Source: Dentipellis sp. KUC8613
Taxonomy: Eukaryota; Basidiomycota; Agaricomycetes; Russulales; Hericiaceae
DNA length: 64,000 nucleotides
Direction: 5' to 3'
Assembly: GCA_002286715.1 (NCBI GenBank)
Contig: NSJX01000040.1
Coordinates: 115,194 to 179,193, forward strand
Part shown: positions 54,560-64,000 of the stretch, one piece after another
How the letters are laid out: every line of letters starts with the position of its first letter
Position numbering within the stretch: the first letter of the stretch is position 1
Position numbers and translations under genes: made by a program
Notes under the pieces: generated by a model
Databases searched by the model: none
Seen by the model: the letters and a program-made list of their open reading frames with translations, nothing else
Told to the model about the DNA's origin: nothing

Positions 54560-56477
54560 CTACATCGCTCGCGGCATCCGCAGACTCGGAGGTCGTGGCG
54601 GCTGACGCAACGGGACGTTCGACCACTGATCATCAAATTCAGCCGCTGCACATGACAACAACCAACGCAGGGACGAGCTCACCCGATCGCTCCTGACCTG
54701 AATACTGTCCCCAGAATCGTCCGCGTACGAGTCGCGCAGCACACTCGTGCGCGGCGTCGCAGGCATGTCTGCCGACGCGTACGAGTTGACGGACGTGCTG
54801 CGTGCGGCGTACCCGTAGCTGCTGTCGTACGCCTGCTTCTCGTTGGGCTTGAAACCTGCGAACCCTGCCTCCATGAAGTCTGGGCGCTGGATCGGCAGAT
54901 CTGGGCTCGTGGGCATCGACCGCTTGCCCGCTTTGAACGAGGGCACGCGCGGTGCGGGACCGCCCATCGAGCGCCGGCGCCGGCGCAGGAGGACGAAGAG
55001 AAGCAGGAAAATCAAGAGAAGGCCGACGATGGCAGCGAAGATCGCGCCTGCGATGATACCGGTTGAGATTGACGATCCAGAAGTTATGGTTTGACCAGCA
55101 GCGCTCGTGCTCGACCTATTCATTCGTTTAAGTGCGGTCAAAAAGGGCTTCCTTGAAAGAGGCTTACTGTGCACCACTGGTGCTATTACTTGTCGACGCG
55201 GGCTCAGACGGAGTCGCTGCGCTTGGAGCGACATTGCCGGTGCTGCCACCAGTGGTGGAGTAGACGGTGAAGGCGTCGATATCCATGAACTGTCCGGTGT
55301 TCTTCTGGCCTGCTTCATTGGGATTGGCAGTAAGGAGGAGCGTGTGCTCGCCGGGACCAAAGTTATTCGAGAAGTACTGATATACTATTATTGGGAGTCC
55401 TTCGCCTGTTGAGAACATCACTTACCAGCAGCGTCTATCCGGGCGAAATTAGATTAATTCAATGTATACACAACAGGAGGCCAGGGAACGAACCTGAAGA
55501 TGCAGAAGGCGAGCCGCGCCGCCTGATCCGCCGTCGAAATTCTGCGATTGACCGTCCACCGCGACCGTGTAGTTTGCATGGTCCGGCGAGACCGATCCGT
55601 AGATTGCAACCGCATCGCCGTTGAACTTCAACTGAGCTTGCGCTCCGCCATCCGAGGTGAAGCTAAACGTATGTGGTACTGAGTTGTATTGAGAACAAAT
55701 ACCAGAAAGTCACGTACTGCAGACCGTCCTGAATGGTATTGGCGAGAGGATTGATCTGCCATGTTGTCGATGAAGGAAGGTACTGTACTGCGGGGTCTGA
55801 GTCGTCGACCGTATCCTGAGAAACGGTGGCGCTAGGAAAGCCACGGATAAGAGTGAGAATGATAGCCGAGTCTAAATGTAGACGCACCCCGAGGGTCCAA
55901 CCTGCGTCTCAAAAATGAGGGAGTCGAGATCCAGGGACGTTTGGGAGCCGGTGTTCGTGAAGACCACGGTGTGAGAACCCATGGGGAGTCCCGACTGGCC
56001 ACCGAGGAGCTGCTGGAAGCTGGGATTCTGAGCCCCAGCATTGCCCGTGGTCTGCTGCCCGTCGATCGAGATCGAGTATGTGCCATAGTTGGGTCTCTGG
56101 GCTCCAAACAACCAGATACCGGTCCCTGCATGGGCATGGTGTGAGCTGAGATTGTGAAGGACGTGTGACGTAATAACCACATACCGTTAAAAGTGATAGT
56201 AGCGGTTGCGCCTTGCGTAGAAGTGGTGTGCCATGACTGTCCGGAATATGACTGACAGACGTACGGGGGGTATGTGAGCCCCCTCGCGTACCCGGTCTCT
56301 ACGGCATGACACGCACCTGATTGAAGAGATCGCCATCTGGAGAGTCGTTCCACGCGCCTACTGGAGCATAAGTTATCAAAGGAGTGCTGTCTTCGCCTAT
56401 GTCACAAGGTGAATTCGTTGGCATGAGAAGACCATGACAAGGAGAGAAGACTGACTAGTGACATTGAAGGCTGCCAT
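54560..56477 (-). CDS. Single-pass surface protein with two beta-sandwich-like ectodomains
   Basis: Minus-strand gene of about seven exons from ATG 56477 (MAAFNVTSEDSTPLITYAPV after the first splice). The first ectodomain includes PVGAWNDSPDGDLFNQ, SYSGQSWHTTSTQGATATIT, GIWLFGAQRPNYGTYSISID and GSHTVVFTNTGSQTSLDLDS. The second includes PSSTTWQINPLANTIQDGLQ, KFNGDAVAIYGSVSPDHANY and NNFGPGEHTLLLTANP, with DIDAFTVYST at its end. The repeat of W-x(0-2)-FG/IYG...Y-x-V/I-x-(V/I)-D-G-Q and H-T-(V/L)-x(2)-(T/L) shows two copies of one fold. A Ser/Thr-rich stalk, a strong membrane helix (IIAGAIFAAIVGLLLIFLLL) and RRRRR follow, so the tail is cytosolic. I leave the last 50 codons unspliced, ending PPRPPSLRMPRAM. 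There is no signal peptide ahead of the ectodomain, as far as I can see. Function unknown; carbohydrate or cell-wall sensing is inference. Confidence 0.8.
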
Positions 56478-57077
56478 CAAGGCAATCGAAAAAAAATCCA
56501 CAGAGTCAACGAGGATTAATACCCAAAGAGGGCCGTGGCTAGCACAGACGAACGAAGTCTGCCCAGCAGAGACGGCAGAGAAGAAAGAAGTCGTGAGGTC
56601 GTAGAATCGTTCAGGAAGAAGAGAGAGCTCACTGCATGTAACAGTCAGGCTGGAGACCCGTGCGGGCCTAATTGATCGCAGATGCCGACTAGCTAGCGCC
56701 TCGGGCCAGAGGCGTGGGAAGCAGCGCGTTGCGATGCATTTCAGGGGCGAAACAGTGCCTCGGTCCTATTCTGAAATCTCGTTTCGTAGTCGACGTCCGG
56801 CATCAGTTTGATCATCGCAGAGTGGAACATCCGGACAGAAGACTGTCGGGGCTTCCAGGCGCTGCGGAGGAAGGATTGAAGCTTGCAGTTTGCCACAGGA
56901 CCGACGCGACGCGACGCGACTTGCAAAGTTGTGAACCTGCTGCTTGCCCAAAAAAGGGTAATCTACCCCTTGTTGACACGTGCCCGAAGTCTAATCAGGT
57001 TGGAAATTCCCGCGGCCCCTTGCCGAGCTCAAAGCTTCAAGCTAAGCTTTGTCTTTGACCTTGCTTTGCGTCCAACC
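56478..57077. other. Divergent promoter region
   Basis: 600 bp between the surface-protein gene and the HicA-domain gene. Contains CGACGCGACGCGACGCGAC-like repeats at about 56901-56921 and AAGCTTCAAGCTAAGC around 57030-57047. No gene recognised. Confidence 0.45.
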
Positions 57078-60000
57078 ATGGCGCCCCCGAAGCCGAACAA
57101 AGCAAAGCCCACCGCATCGACCTCTCAGGTGCTCATGCCGGTGGGCCAAAAGCATGTTGCTGAAACCCGGCGCGACCATCGTCGCGACGAACATGACAAT
57201 CTCCCATCCACACAGCGCGCGATCGTTTTGCGCAATGGCAAGCACGGCGCGATGGGCACCGGCGAGCTGATGTATAGCAGGAGACCCAGCGGCAGAGAGA
57301 AGCTCGAACTTTTGGGTGGTGAGTAGCGCCGTCGACACATTAAGCTCCGAAGTTCCAATTTTACACACTGTATCAAGAGGACCTTGCTGAGAAGGCCAAG
57401 ACGGCGCTGGCAACGCCCTTCCGAATCGAGCAATGTCTGAAAATCTCCAGCGCGCAATTCAACGGTCAGTATGATGTTTACAGGAGGCGTGCGTTTGTAT
57501 TTACCTGTGCATATATGCTAGTCTATCTGGACGATATATGTGAACTTCAGGATTCCGACATTTTCTATGACTCCATACAAAAGGAGATATTTTCACGCCA
57601 GGTATCCGACCCTGATGCTTCCATCCTCAAGGACAAGAATATTGTCACCGCCGCCATTGGGAGCAGGTGACGATCTTTAATATTGAAACTCCCTATACGA
57701 CTGACGTCTCGTCAGAGTACACAACTCCTATATGCTTGCCTCCATATGGAAATTAATATTCAATGGCCTCAGTAACCTCAGGAGTGACGGCCTGACCAAC
57801 GAGACGGCACGGTCGCGACTGCAAGAAGACGAGGCTTTGCGGACTCAGTATCTCATCGTATATGACACCGTCAATACCCTCGTCGACGCTACGCAGTCTA
57901 AATTCTCCCTGCTCGCGACTACAGCACGTAAATTTCTGCTCTTACTCTCTGGTTGACTGTCAGGAAGCTGACAACATGTTTCTGTCCAGCACACTTCAAG
58001 CAGTACTTCAGGAAGACCGACGACGACGAGGTCGTCTTCGATTCGACCGGATTGAAGAATTCGTACAAGTCCTTCATCGATTCCATCGTCCTCGAGCTGT
58101 GTCTACCTAATTCGACTTTCCCAAAGCCTATCTTGACTCAGATCTTGCAAGACGCCCTTGAGGAAGTCCCACGGGAGTCTAAGCGGTTCCCGCAGGCGCT
58201 GTGGGATGCATTGGGTGACCTCTCGGTACGTACCTCAACAACACTTCGAATATATGTGCCTGTTCAGCTGCCGTCAGTTTGCCATCAAAGTGCAAGATAT
58301 CTTGGAAGCGCTACTCTACGTCCCCGCAGCCGAGGCCTGGAAAGCGTCGCCCCGCGAAATGCCCGAAGAATTTCAACAGTGGATTGACGCTCAGGTCCTT
58401 TCGGAAGGCGCCATGAACAAGTTGCACGGTACCGTTGACTTCATTTTCCCTTTCGAGAACACCAAGAGGCAGGGCATCCTGGACAAGCTGTGGCAAACCA
58501 TCAATTCCGTGAGTACATGCCCGCCTAGATTTCGGCCCCTGGTTCCACGTAATAGTTCTGACGATATCGCAGTCTTGCATAGAGGTTGCTAGCTCGGATA
58601 TGGATGCTTTGTGGAACCTGACTGGCGACAGGAAGCGAGTCCCCCACTGGGCCGCCCCAGCGCCCGCGGGCAATAAGAATCTGTCTGTCGTGCCGGCCAA
58701 GGGCATTAAAAGGACTGGCGCTTCGTTCGGGAAGAAGAAGCCCCTTGCCATCGGCTATGAAGACGGGAACAAATCCGATGACTCCATGCCATCTCTCGAG
58801 ACGGTGTCCGACTCCGATGACGATGCGTCCGAATCTGGCGAAAGCTACTGGGACACGGACGACGACGATGATGGCGACGACGACGAGTCCGATGGATACG
58901 AAGACGGTTTTGATTCCGAAACAGAGGATTTGATGAGGGATTATCTCCGGGAGGCCATGGATGCAGCTTTTGAGAATCCTGATTTCTTGGATCCTAAGAA
59001 GAAGCTGAACATGGACGAGCTAGCCGAGGAGAGGAAGGGCAACCCCTTCCTCAAGATGCTCGGTGCTCTCAGAGGTCTGTCATAAGCATCACCTTGCAAA
59101 GAGCCGTCGATTTATGAATTTGTTCTCGTGCAGGCCGTATGTTCTCTGCGAACCCGACGCTCAAGACCACGGACCGCCAGATGCCCGGTGCCCGACCCGC
59201 GCCCAGGGCACCATCAAAGCCTGGTGTTTCGAGCGCAAAAGCACCGCCCACTGTTGGTCCGTCGAGTGCGTACCCTGAGCTAATAACCACTCATCAATTC
59301 TCATCGTCGTACAGGCGCGACCCCGACAAACAGGAACGTGACCGTCGAGGACGTGGAAGATGAAGACAACGTCACCCCCGCGGCGAAGAAGAAGAAAAAG
59401 AAGCCCAAGAAGAAGAAGAAGCCGGCTGCAGCGGCCGCGCCACCTGGTGATGCGAATGAGCAGGCTCCTGCATCCCCGCAGGTTCCTTCATCTCCGCCCC
59501 CTGCCACCGCGCCTTCGTCCCCTCCGCCTCCTGCAGCTCCCGCTAACACAACTAGCCCGTCGAAGAAGAAGCCAAACGCGCCAAAGCAGGCTCCTGCTCC
59601 GGCCGCCCGCGCCTCGGCGTCCAATGGCTCCGCGGCATACTTGCCGCACATGTCCACGACCTCTATCGACCTCACCCGGCAGCAAACCGCCCAGTCCGCG
59701 CACTCGTATCTGCAGAACGAGCACCTCGCCGAGCCCAAGGCGAAGACGAAGTCGCGGCCGGCTCACGGCAACCTTGCGCCGATTACGGAGCGGAAGAGTA
59801 TTTTCTCTAAGGTCGGCAAGAATAAGCAGGACCCGCAGACGCAGAAGGAGCAGAAGGAGGAGAAGCAGAATCTCGGCGGTTGGTTCTCGGGGCTGGGGAA
59901 GAAGACGAAGACGTACATGCACCAGCTGCTGCGCACGTCGCAGGATGATAAGAAGGGCCTTGCGCCTATGAAGTGGGAGCATTTCTTGAAGGTCGGTTGA

Positions 60001-60387
60001 TTGGGTGGAGGCTGTTTGCGTTGCTGATGGCTGATGTTGTTGGGCCGGTTCTAGATCATGCGGGATATGGGATTCGAGTATGATCCTAGCACCGCTGGGT
60101 CTAGTGTGCGATTCGATCCTCCTGACAAGAGCACCAACGTGAGTTCTACTACCATTTATCCTCCGCATTTCTGACGTCTGAATACGACTGCTTACTTCCG
60201 TCAGTCGATTACATTCCACAAGCGTGAGTATCTTCGCATTGACCGTATTGGACCGCTCTTGCTCACTCTTTCTGCAGCCCACCCGGATCCAACGATCCAC
60301 CCGGTCATGCTGAGACAGTTCAGCAAGAGATTGCAGGCCCACTATGGCTGGAACGAAGAAGACTTGTTGAAGTATGCTGCTGCTTGA
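57078..60387 (+). CDS. Large protein with acidic and Lys-rich tracts and a C-terminal HicA-like domain
   Basis: ATG 57078 (MAPPKPNKAKPTASTSQVLM) begins a protein of roughly 840 residues over about ten exons. The N-terminal half is folded and helical (VHNSYMLASIWKLIFNGLSN; NSYKSFIDSIVLELCLPNST; FPQALWDALGDLSFAIKVQD), with no family I know. Next come an Asp/Glu-rich stretch near 58790-58930, a Lys-rich run (KKKKKKPKKKKKPAAAA) at 59384-59440, and Pro/Ala low complexity. The C-terminal 75 residues, joined over three introns, read GLAPMKWEHFLKIMRDMGFE, TAGSSVRFDPPDKSTNSITF and HKPHPDPTIHPVMLRQFSKR, ending LLKYAAA. This follows the HicA (YcfA) pattern: an N-terminal helix, a G-S-x strand, a V/I-T-x-H-x(0-1)-P-H-P turn and a final helix. 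The catalytic G-S-H of bacterial HicA is G-S-S here, so mRNA-cleaving activity is doubtful; RNA binding is possible. Gene call high, domain call moderate. Confidence 0.82.
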
Positions 60388-60701
60388 GGCCGGACACTCG
60401 CTTTGACTTTGTGGTGCTTGTAAGTCCAGCGTGGTGGAAGAAGTAAAAGGCACTGTATGTACGAGTATGTACGCAATTTCTCCCATGCTATGGACGCTCG
60501 GGTTTGTTGTTTAAGTTAGTGCTCGCCAACACAGCATCGAGTATGTGGGCGAACAACCGACTCGCCCGGTGCAGTTGTCTGCTCGCAGTAACATCAATTG
60601 TCCGAATGCAAGGCGGGGGGCGTCACCCTGTCTATTTGATACACGATACAAACTTCAAGCTCCTGTCATATACCGCACATTTTTCTATCGCCGCTGTCCT
60701 C
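60388..60701. other. Convergent 3' flanks
   Basis: 314 bp between the stops of the HicA-domain gene and the 7-TM gene. Nothing recognised. Confidence 0.5.
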
Positions 60702-62409
60702 TTACGATCGTTCTGACCCAGCAGAGGACGACCCAGAGGACCCAATGGAGCTTTCTGACCTCCCGAGAGCATCATACATATCCTCCGAAGGATGCTTCGC
60801 TCGCTGCGCAACCGCGACCGGGCTCTGTAACGCATACGTCTCGATAGCGCCGACACTGGTGGTGTCGTGCTCATTTTCGGCAAACCTCATCGGACCAGAG
60901 ACTGGGAGCAAGCTGCGTGTGATGTTGTTCCGGTGCAGCGTCTCGGATTGTGTGCTCGCGAAGTCCTTGCTCATTGCGACGCGCACGATTATCAATGTCG
61001 GAGCTATCGCCTGTCAATCGAACGGGTCAATAAGATGCTACGACGGACATGAGGATTGTTGGCGTTATGGCAATAGTACTGACCACGAGGATATTATTCG
61101 CGCAGCCGATGATGTTCTGGCTGTTCAGCGCGCTCAGGCGCACGGCGTGGTTCTTGGAGGTCGCGATAACAAGTAGATTGACTAGCAGCGATCCCGAATA
61201 CAACGCTCCTGACTCAACGCTGTAAAAGAGATCCAGTCCTCTCAGAGCCAAGCGAGATGGGGAGTGGAAAGTTTCTTACACCATGGAGATAGCATCGCGG
61301 TATTTTTCACTGGCGGCCCTTCCTATGCTTCCCAGCACCTTTTCGAGTTCTCGGCTCATCTGCCAGATTGGAAACGCTACAAAACGGCAAAACGGCCGGT
61401 CAGCGAACGGCAGCTGGGGAAGGCTCGATTGACTCGGGGCCCATGTGCATACCGATAAGAATAGTTGTAAATATATTTGTGGCCAAGGATAGGGAATAGG
61501 CGGCGAGAGCGAACCGATCGCCGATGTGCCCAAGCTCGACCCAACGTTGGGGAGGGTTCGTGGTGATAGATGACAAGCGTTGGCGGAGGAGGTACATTTT
61601 GAACTCGTAGGCGATTACTACGAAGTTGCATGCTGGATAGAGGACGAGAGATGGGCATGTAGTTGTGAGTGGAAGCAGCGACGTACCAGTCGTGGCAAGT
61701 AGCAATACGACTAATGGGATGATTACCCATCGCCGGAGGGGCCAAATGTGATAACAGCGGAAAATCTGGGATATCATAAGGCACGGTAAATTGAAGCTTA
61801 GATGAAGCAACGCACCAACAGTCCGTCAGCAATCAGTCTGCAGCAACACACCGCGTCAGTCCGAAGTCCGAAGACAGCAGTCGAAAGTCACTGCACATAT
61901 TCAACGCGAACACAATATCCTCTATCGGTTGCAGCAAAGCCGACAGGATGTCCTCGCCCCGCCTCACCGGGCTCTCGTCAGCACAAGGCATGATGTTCCC
62001 GCCGACCCAGTAGCTGCTCGAGGTCAGGGTGGGCGTGATGAGCGCTTTTGTGAAGTCGATCCCGACGTAGGCCGTGGTCAGCACGAACATGGCGATGGAC
62101 GTTGCGAGGTGGTATTTGTTTGGCCGTCGGTAAATGAGGATGTAGATCGAGATGGCGAAGAGCAATAGGTAGAGGCCTGTGTGATCCTTCGGAAAGATTT
62201 CTGGGCGACGGTGGGGTTGATCTTACCGTAGAGTAGCGTTTCGATCTGCGTAGTTTTCAAAGATCAGCGCATATCGTCACCACTGGTTCCAATTAACCTC
62301 TCACCCATAAAGCAGCCAACACAGACTGAATAAACGAGAACACCGATCAGAGACGAACCACGAATAGGAAGAACGCTGGACCCACCACATAGTATATCTC
62401 CCCGCACAT
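60702..62409 (-). CDS. Seven-helix membrane protein of an Agaricomycete family
   Basis: The model runs from ATG 62409 (MCGEIYYVVGPAFFLFV) across an intron to IETLLYGLYLLLFAISIYIL. The first donor (GTG|GTTCGT) is weak but is the only junction that gives both phase and family-like sequence; a stop follows directly if it is not used. Later exons: HLATSIAMFVLTTAYVGIDF, QPIEDIVFALNILIADGLLI, FRCYHIWPLRRWVIIPLVVL, ACNFVVIAYEFKMYLLRQRL, ALAAYSLSLATNIFTTILIA, SGALYSGSLLVNLLVIATSK and NIIGCANNILVAIAPTLIIV. That makes seven hydrophobic segments with short loops and a conserved ADGLLIFRCYHIW at the end of helix 3, as in a large family of uncharacterised basidiomycete membrane proteins. The Ser/Glu-rich cytosolic tail ends SSSAGSERS at 60702. 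A receptor role is inferred from topology alone. Confidence 0.82.
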
Positions 62410-63016
62410 GCTGGGACGGGGAGAGGGGGTGGAGCAACACCGACAGCGCCAGCCCGCTCCGACCTTAAAACACCTCTCCCAACGCGCTCCGGGGGCGCCA
62501 GACCTTGCCAATGCAGTACGTATAATAAATACATGCAATATGTATCTGACCCCTTTGGATCTAGGCGCACATGGCGGTGAGGTGGTTCTGGAAAAACCAT
62601 CATCTCATAGATGGCCAGCGTTCTTGCGGAGCAGCTGGCCGTATGAGATGATCTGTACGCACCTTTGCCATCCGCCTTGGTGGGCCGACGAACACACTCG
62701 TCAGTATGAAGGCAACGGTCGTTGCTCGACTCGCCGACTGATCTTCGCTTCGAACGGCTAGAAAATGACGTCGTTGAGAGGCACAGGCAGAGTGGAGCGT
62801 ACCGGCGACTTGAGACGACCTGCAACAACCTGTGCGTCTATAAACGCATCGTATGAACATGGCATAGCAATCAAAGCGTAATTGCGTTACGAAAGAGGGT
62901 ATTAAGCCCGAACGTCGAGATATCAACATCTGAACAAGCGACCAATATTCCAGACGACAACACACAGCTCCACGGTGCAGTGCTGCCGTGATAGGTGTAG
63001 ACTGTAAACAGCGAAA
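62410..63016. other. Promoter of the 7-TM gene and 3' flank of the MYND gene
   Basis: 607 bp. It contains TATAATAAATACATGCAATATG near 62520. Frames on the minus strand (for example 62600-62965) show no family features. No gene called. Confidence 0.4.
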
Positions 63017-63886
63017 TCACTCCGAGTCCGCCATAGCAAAGTCGCCAGAATCGATCTTCATCCGGAGCGCGGTGACCCAGAACTTGCCGAGTTGCTGGGC
63101 AACCTCGCGGTCCTTCTCGCGCTCGGAGCGCCCGCCGTCGCGGAACGAGAAGAAGAGGAAGCGCAGGAGGTCTTCGCATGCGACGACGATGCGGACGGTG
63201 TCGTTCCCGCGCTGGTCTCGCCTCCAGTCCTCGACTTGCTCTGGGGTAGCTAGGGACCGGGCCATCGCCTCTGCCCATTCGTCGTTCGTCATAATGGCAC
63301 CATGGCGGAGCTGTTCGCAGGCACAATCACAATGAGGCTATAGCGCACGTAGAAAGAGCGATTTGGAAGGTACCTTGAAGAATTTGGCGTGGCTCGGCGG
63401 GTGGGGGCGCCGTTCAATTTCGATGACAACTCTGCACGTACGCGTTAGAGTTAGCACCAAGCAACATATGACAAGGCGGATTGAACGTACATGTGAGTAG
63501 CTAGACGGTCTTCCGCTGTGTTATTGGGCAAATTCAGACCGGCGACGGCAAATTTCATGAGTACAGGCCTCCATATAGAAATCCAGCGACTGAGTGCGGC
63601 ATTCAGCGCCACACCGTCCGGATCCGTGGACAGGCTCTCTAGCAGGGCGACAGTTGCTCGACAGCTTTTCTTGTGCGTTGGCCAGGCCTTTGTTTGGCAT
63701 TCTTTTGAGCAGTAACGAACGCGTCTGTGAATGTCAGTACCGTCGCGGTCAGCTTCCAAGTTCGGGATGTTCGCCATTGATGTGTGGTGCAAATACGCAC
63801 TTGCACTTCGAGCATTGGCGAAGGTTAGCTCGGCCGTGCTTCACAAGGCAAAAGTTGCAGGAGTCGATATCTGCACTGGACGGCAT
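63017..63886 (-). CDS. MYND-type zinc-finger protein
   Basis: ATG 63886 gives MPSSADIDSCNFCLVKHGRA and QCSKCK at the end of exon 1. A GTGCGT intron leads to RVRYCSKECQTKAWPTHKKS with the final Cys. Together these make the MYND finger C-x2-C...C-x2-C...C-x3-C...H-x3-C. The remaining part is helical: RATVALLESLSTDPDGVALN, ALSRWISIWRPVLMKFAVAG, NTAEDRLATHM, then VVIEIERRPHPPSHAKFFK and LRHGAIMTNDEWAEAMARSL, ending IDSGDFAMADSE at 63017. About 240 residues. Stand-alone MYND proteins are numerous in Agaricomycetes and are thought to be protein-interaction modules; nothing points to a specific partner. The start is within 115 bp of the window edge but the exon begins cleanly with ATG. Confidence 0.85.
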
Positions 63887-64000
63887 GATGGCAAGGACAG
63901 GACAAGCAGTTGGCCGTGTAGTCAGTACTTGAGAGGGAAGGCACTACTGGCAGGGCCACGTGTCAGTCTGCTCATTAGCCGACGGGACGGTCCAGATCGG

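Noticed and set aside
59488..60486. Minus-strand open frame of 332 codons
   Set aside because: Shadow of the Lys/Pro-rich exon of the HicA-domain gene; composed of leucine and arginine repeats, no start context or introns.
1..64000. Transposons, CRISPR arrays, tRNA or rRNA genes
   Set aside because: I looked for reverse transcriptase (YxDD), integrase and transposase motifs, long terminal repeats, regularly spaced repeats and cloverleaf-like segments and saw none; short RNA genes could still be missed by eye.

Overview
The window looks like nuclear chromosomal DNA of a basidiomycete fungus, probably an Agaricomycete (wood-decay/polypore type). Reasons: nearly every gene is broken by short introns of about 45-80 bp with GTxxGT donors and YAG acceptors; coding GC is high; most best matches from memory are fungal families; and several families are ones I know mainly from Agaricomycetes (an F-box-like/LRR protein, a 7-TM membrane protein, a surface protein with a single-pass helix, a Zn2Cys6 regulator with a middle homology domain). 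No rRNA, tRNA, CRISPR array or transposon-encoded protein was recognised. All splice assignments were made by eye.

Layout. 1-3.2 kb: the 5' end of an unknown minus-strand gene and a long disordered S/P/Q-rich protein (+). 3.8-5.9 kb: mitochondrial 2-methylcitrate dehydratase-type PrpD protein (-). 6.2-7.6 kb: RNase H2 subunit B (-). 8.2-10.6 kb: cytochrome P450 (-). 10.6-12.7 kb: gene-poor gap. 12.7-19.8 kb: three tandem monocarboxylate-transporter-like MFS genes (+); the second and third share a duplicated leader. 20.3-21.6 kb: small membrane/coiled-coil protein (-). 22.1-23.9 kb: F-box-like LRR protein (+), followed by an orphan exon-like stretch. 24.4-26.3 kb: splicing factor SLU7 (-). 26.8-32.2 kb: CHD1 remodeller (-). 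33.7-35.1 kb: TFIIH subunit TFB4 (+), convergent with a taspase-like Ntn hydrolase (-, 35.4-36.8 kb). 37.6-39.1 kb: methylthioribose-1-phosphate isomerase (+). 39.3-40.1 kb: isoprenylcysteine carboxyl methyltransferase-like protein (-). 40.9-42.6 kb: unknown helical protein (+). 44.3-47.8 kb: secreted GH55 exo-beta-1,3-glucanase (+). 48.5-50.8 kb: Zn2Cys6 regulator (-). 51.4-52.8 kb: Ap4A phosphorylase (-). 53.4-54.0 kb: small tetraspan-like protein (-). 54.6-56.5 kb: single-pass surface protein (-). 57.1-60.4 kb: large protein ending in a HicA-like domain (+). 60.7-62.4 kb: 7-TM protein (-). 63.0-63.9 kb: MYND zinc-finger protein (-).

Most genes are housekeeping (splicing, chromatin, TFIIH, methionine salvage, propionate/2-methylcitrate cycle, Ap4A turnover). 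The accessory parts are the P450 plus transporter array (8-20 kb), the GH55/Zn2Cys6 pair (44-51 kb) and the surface/receptor-like genes (54-62 kb). The observations I rate highest are the transporter triplication with its copied promoter, the HicA-like domain fused to a eukaryotic protein, the apparent orphan coding exon at 24.0 kb, and two membrane proteins of unknown role.
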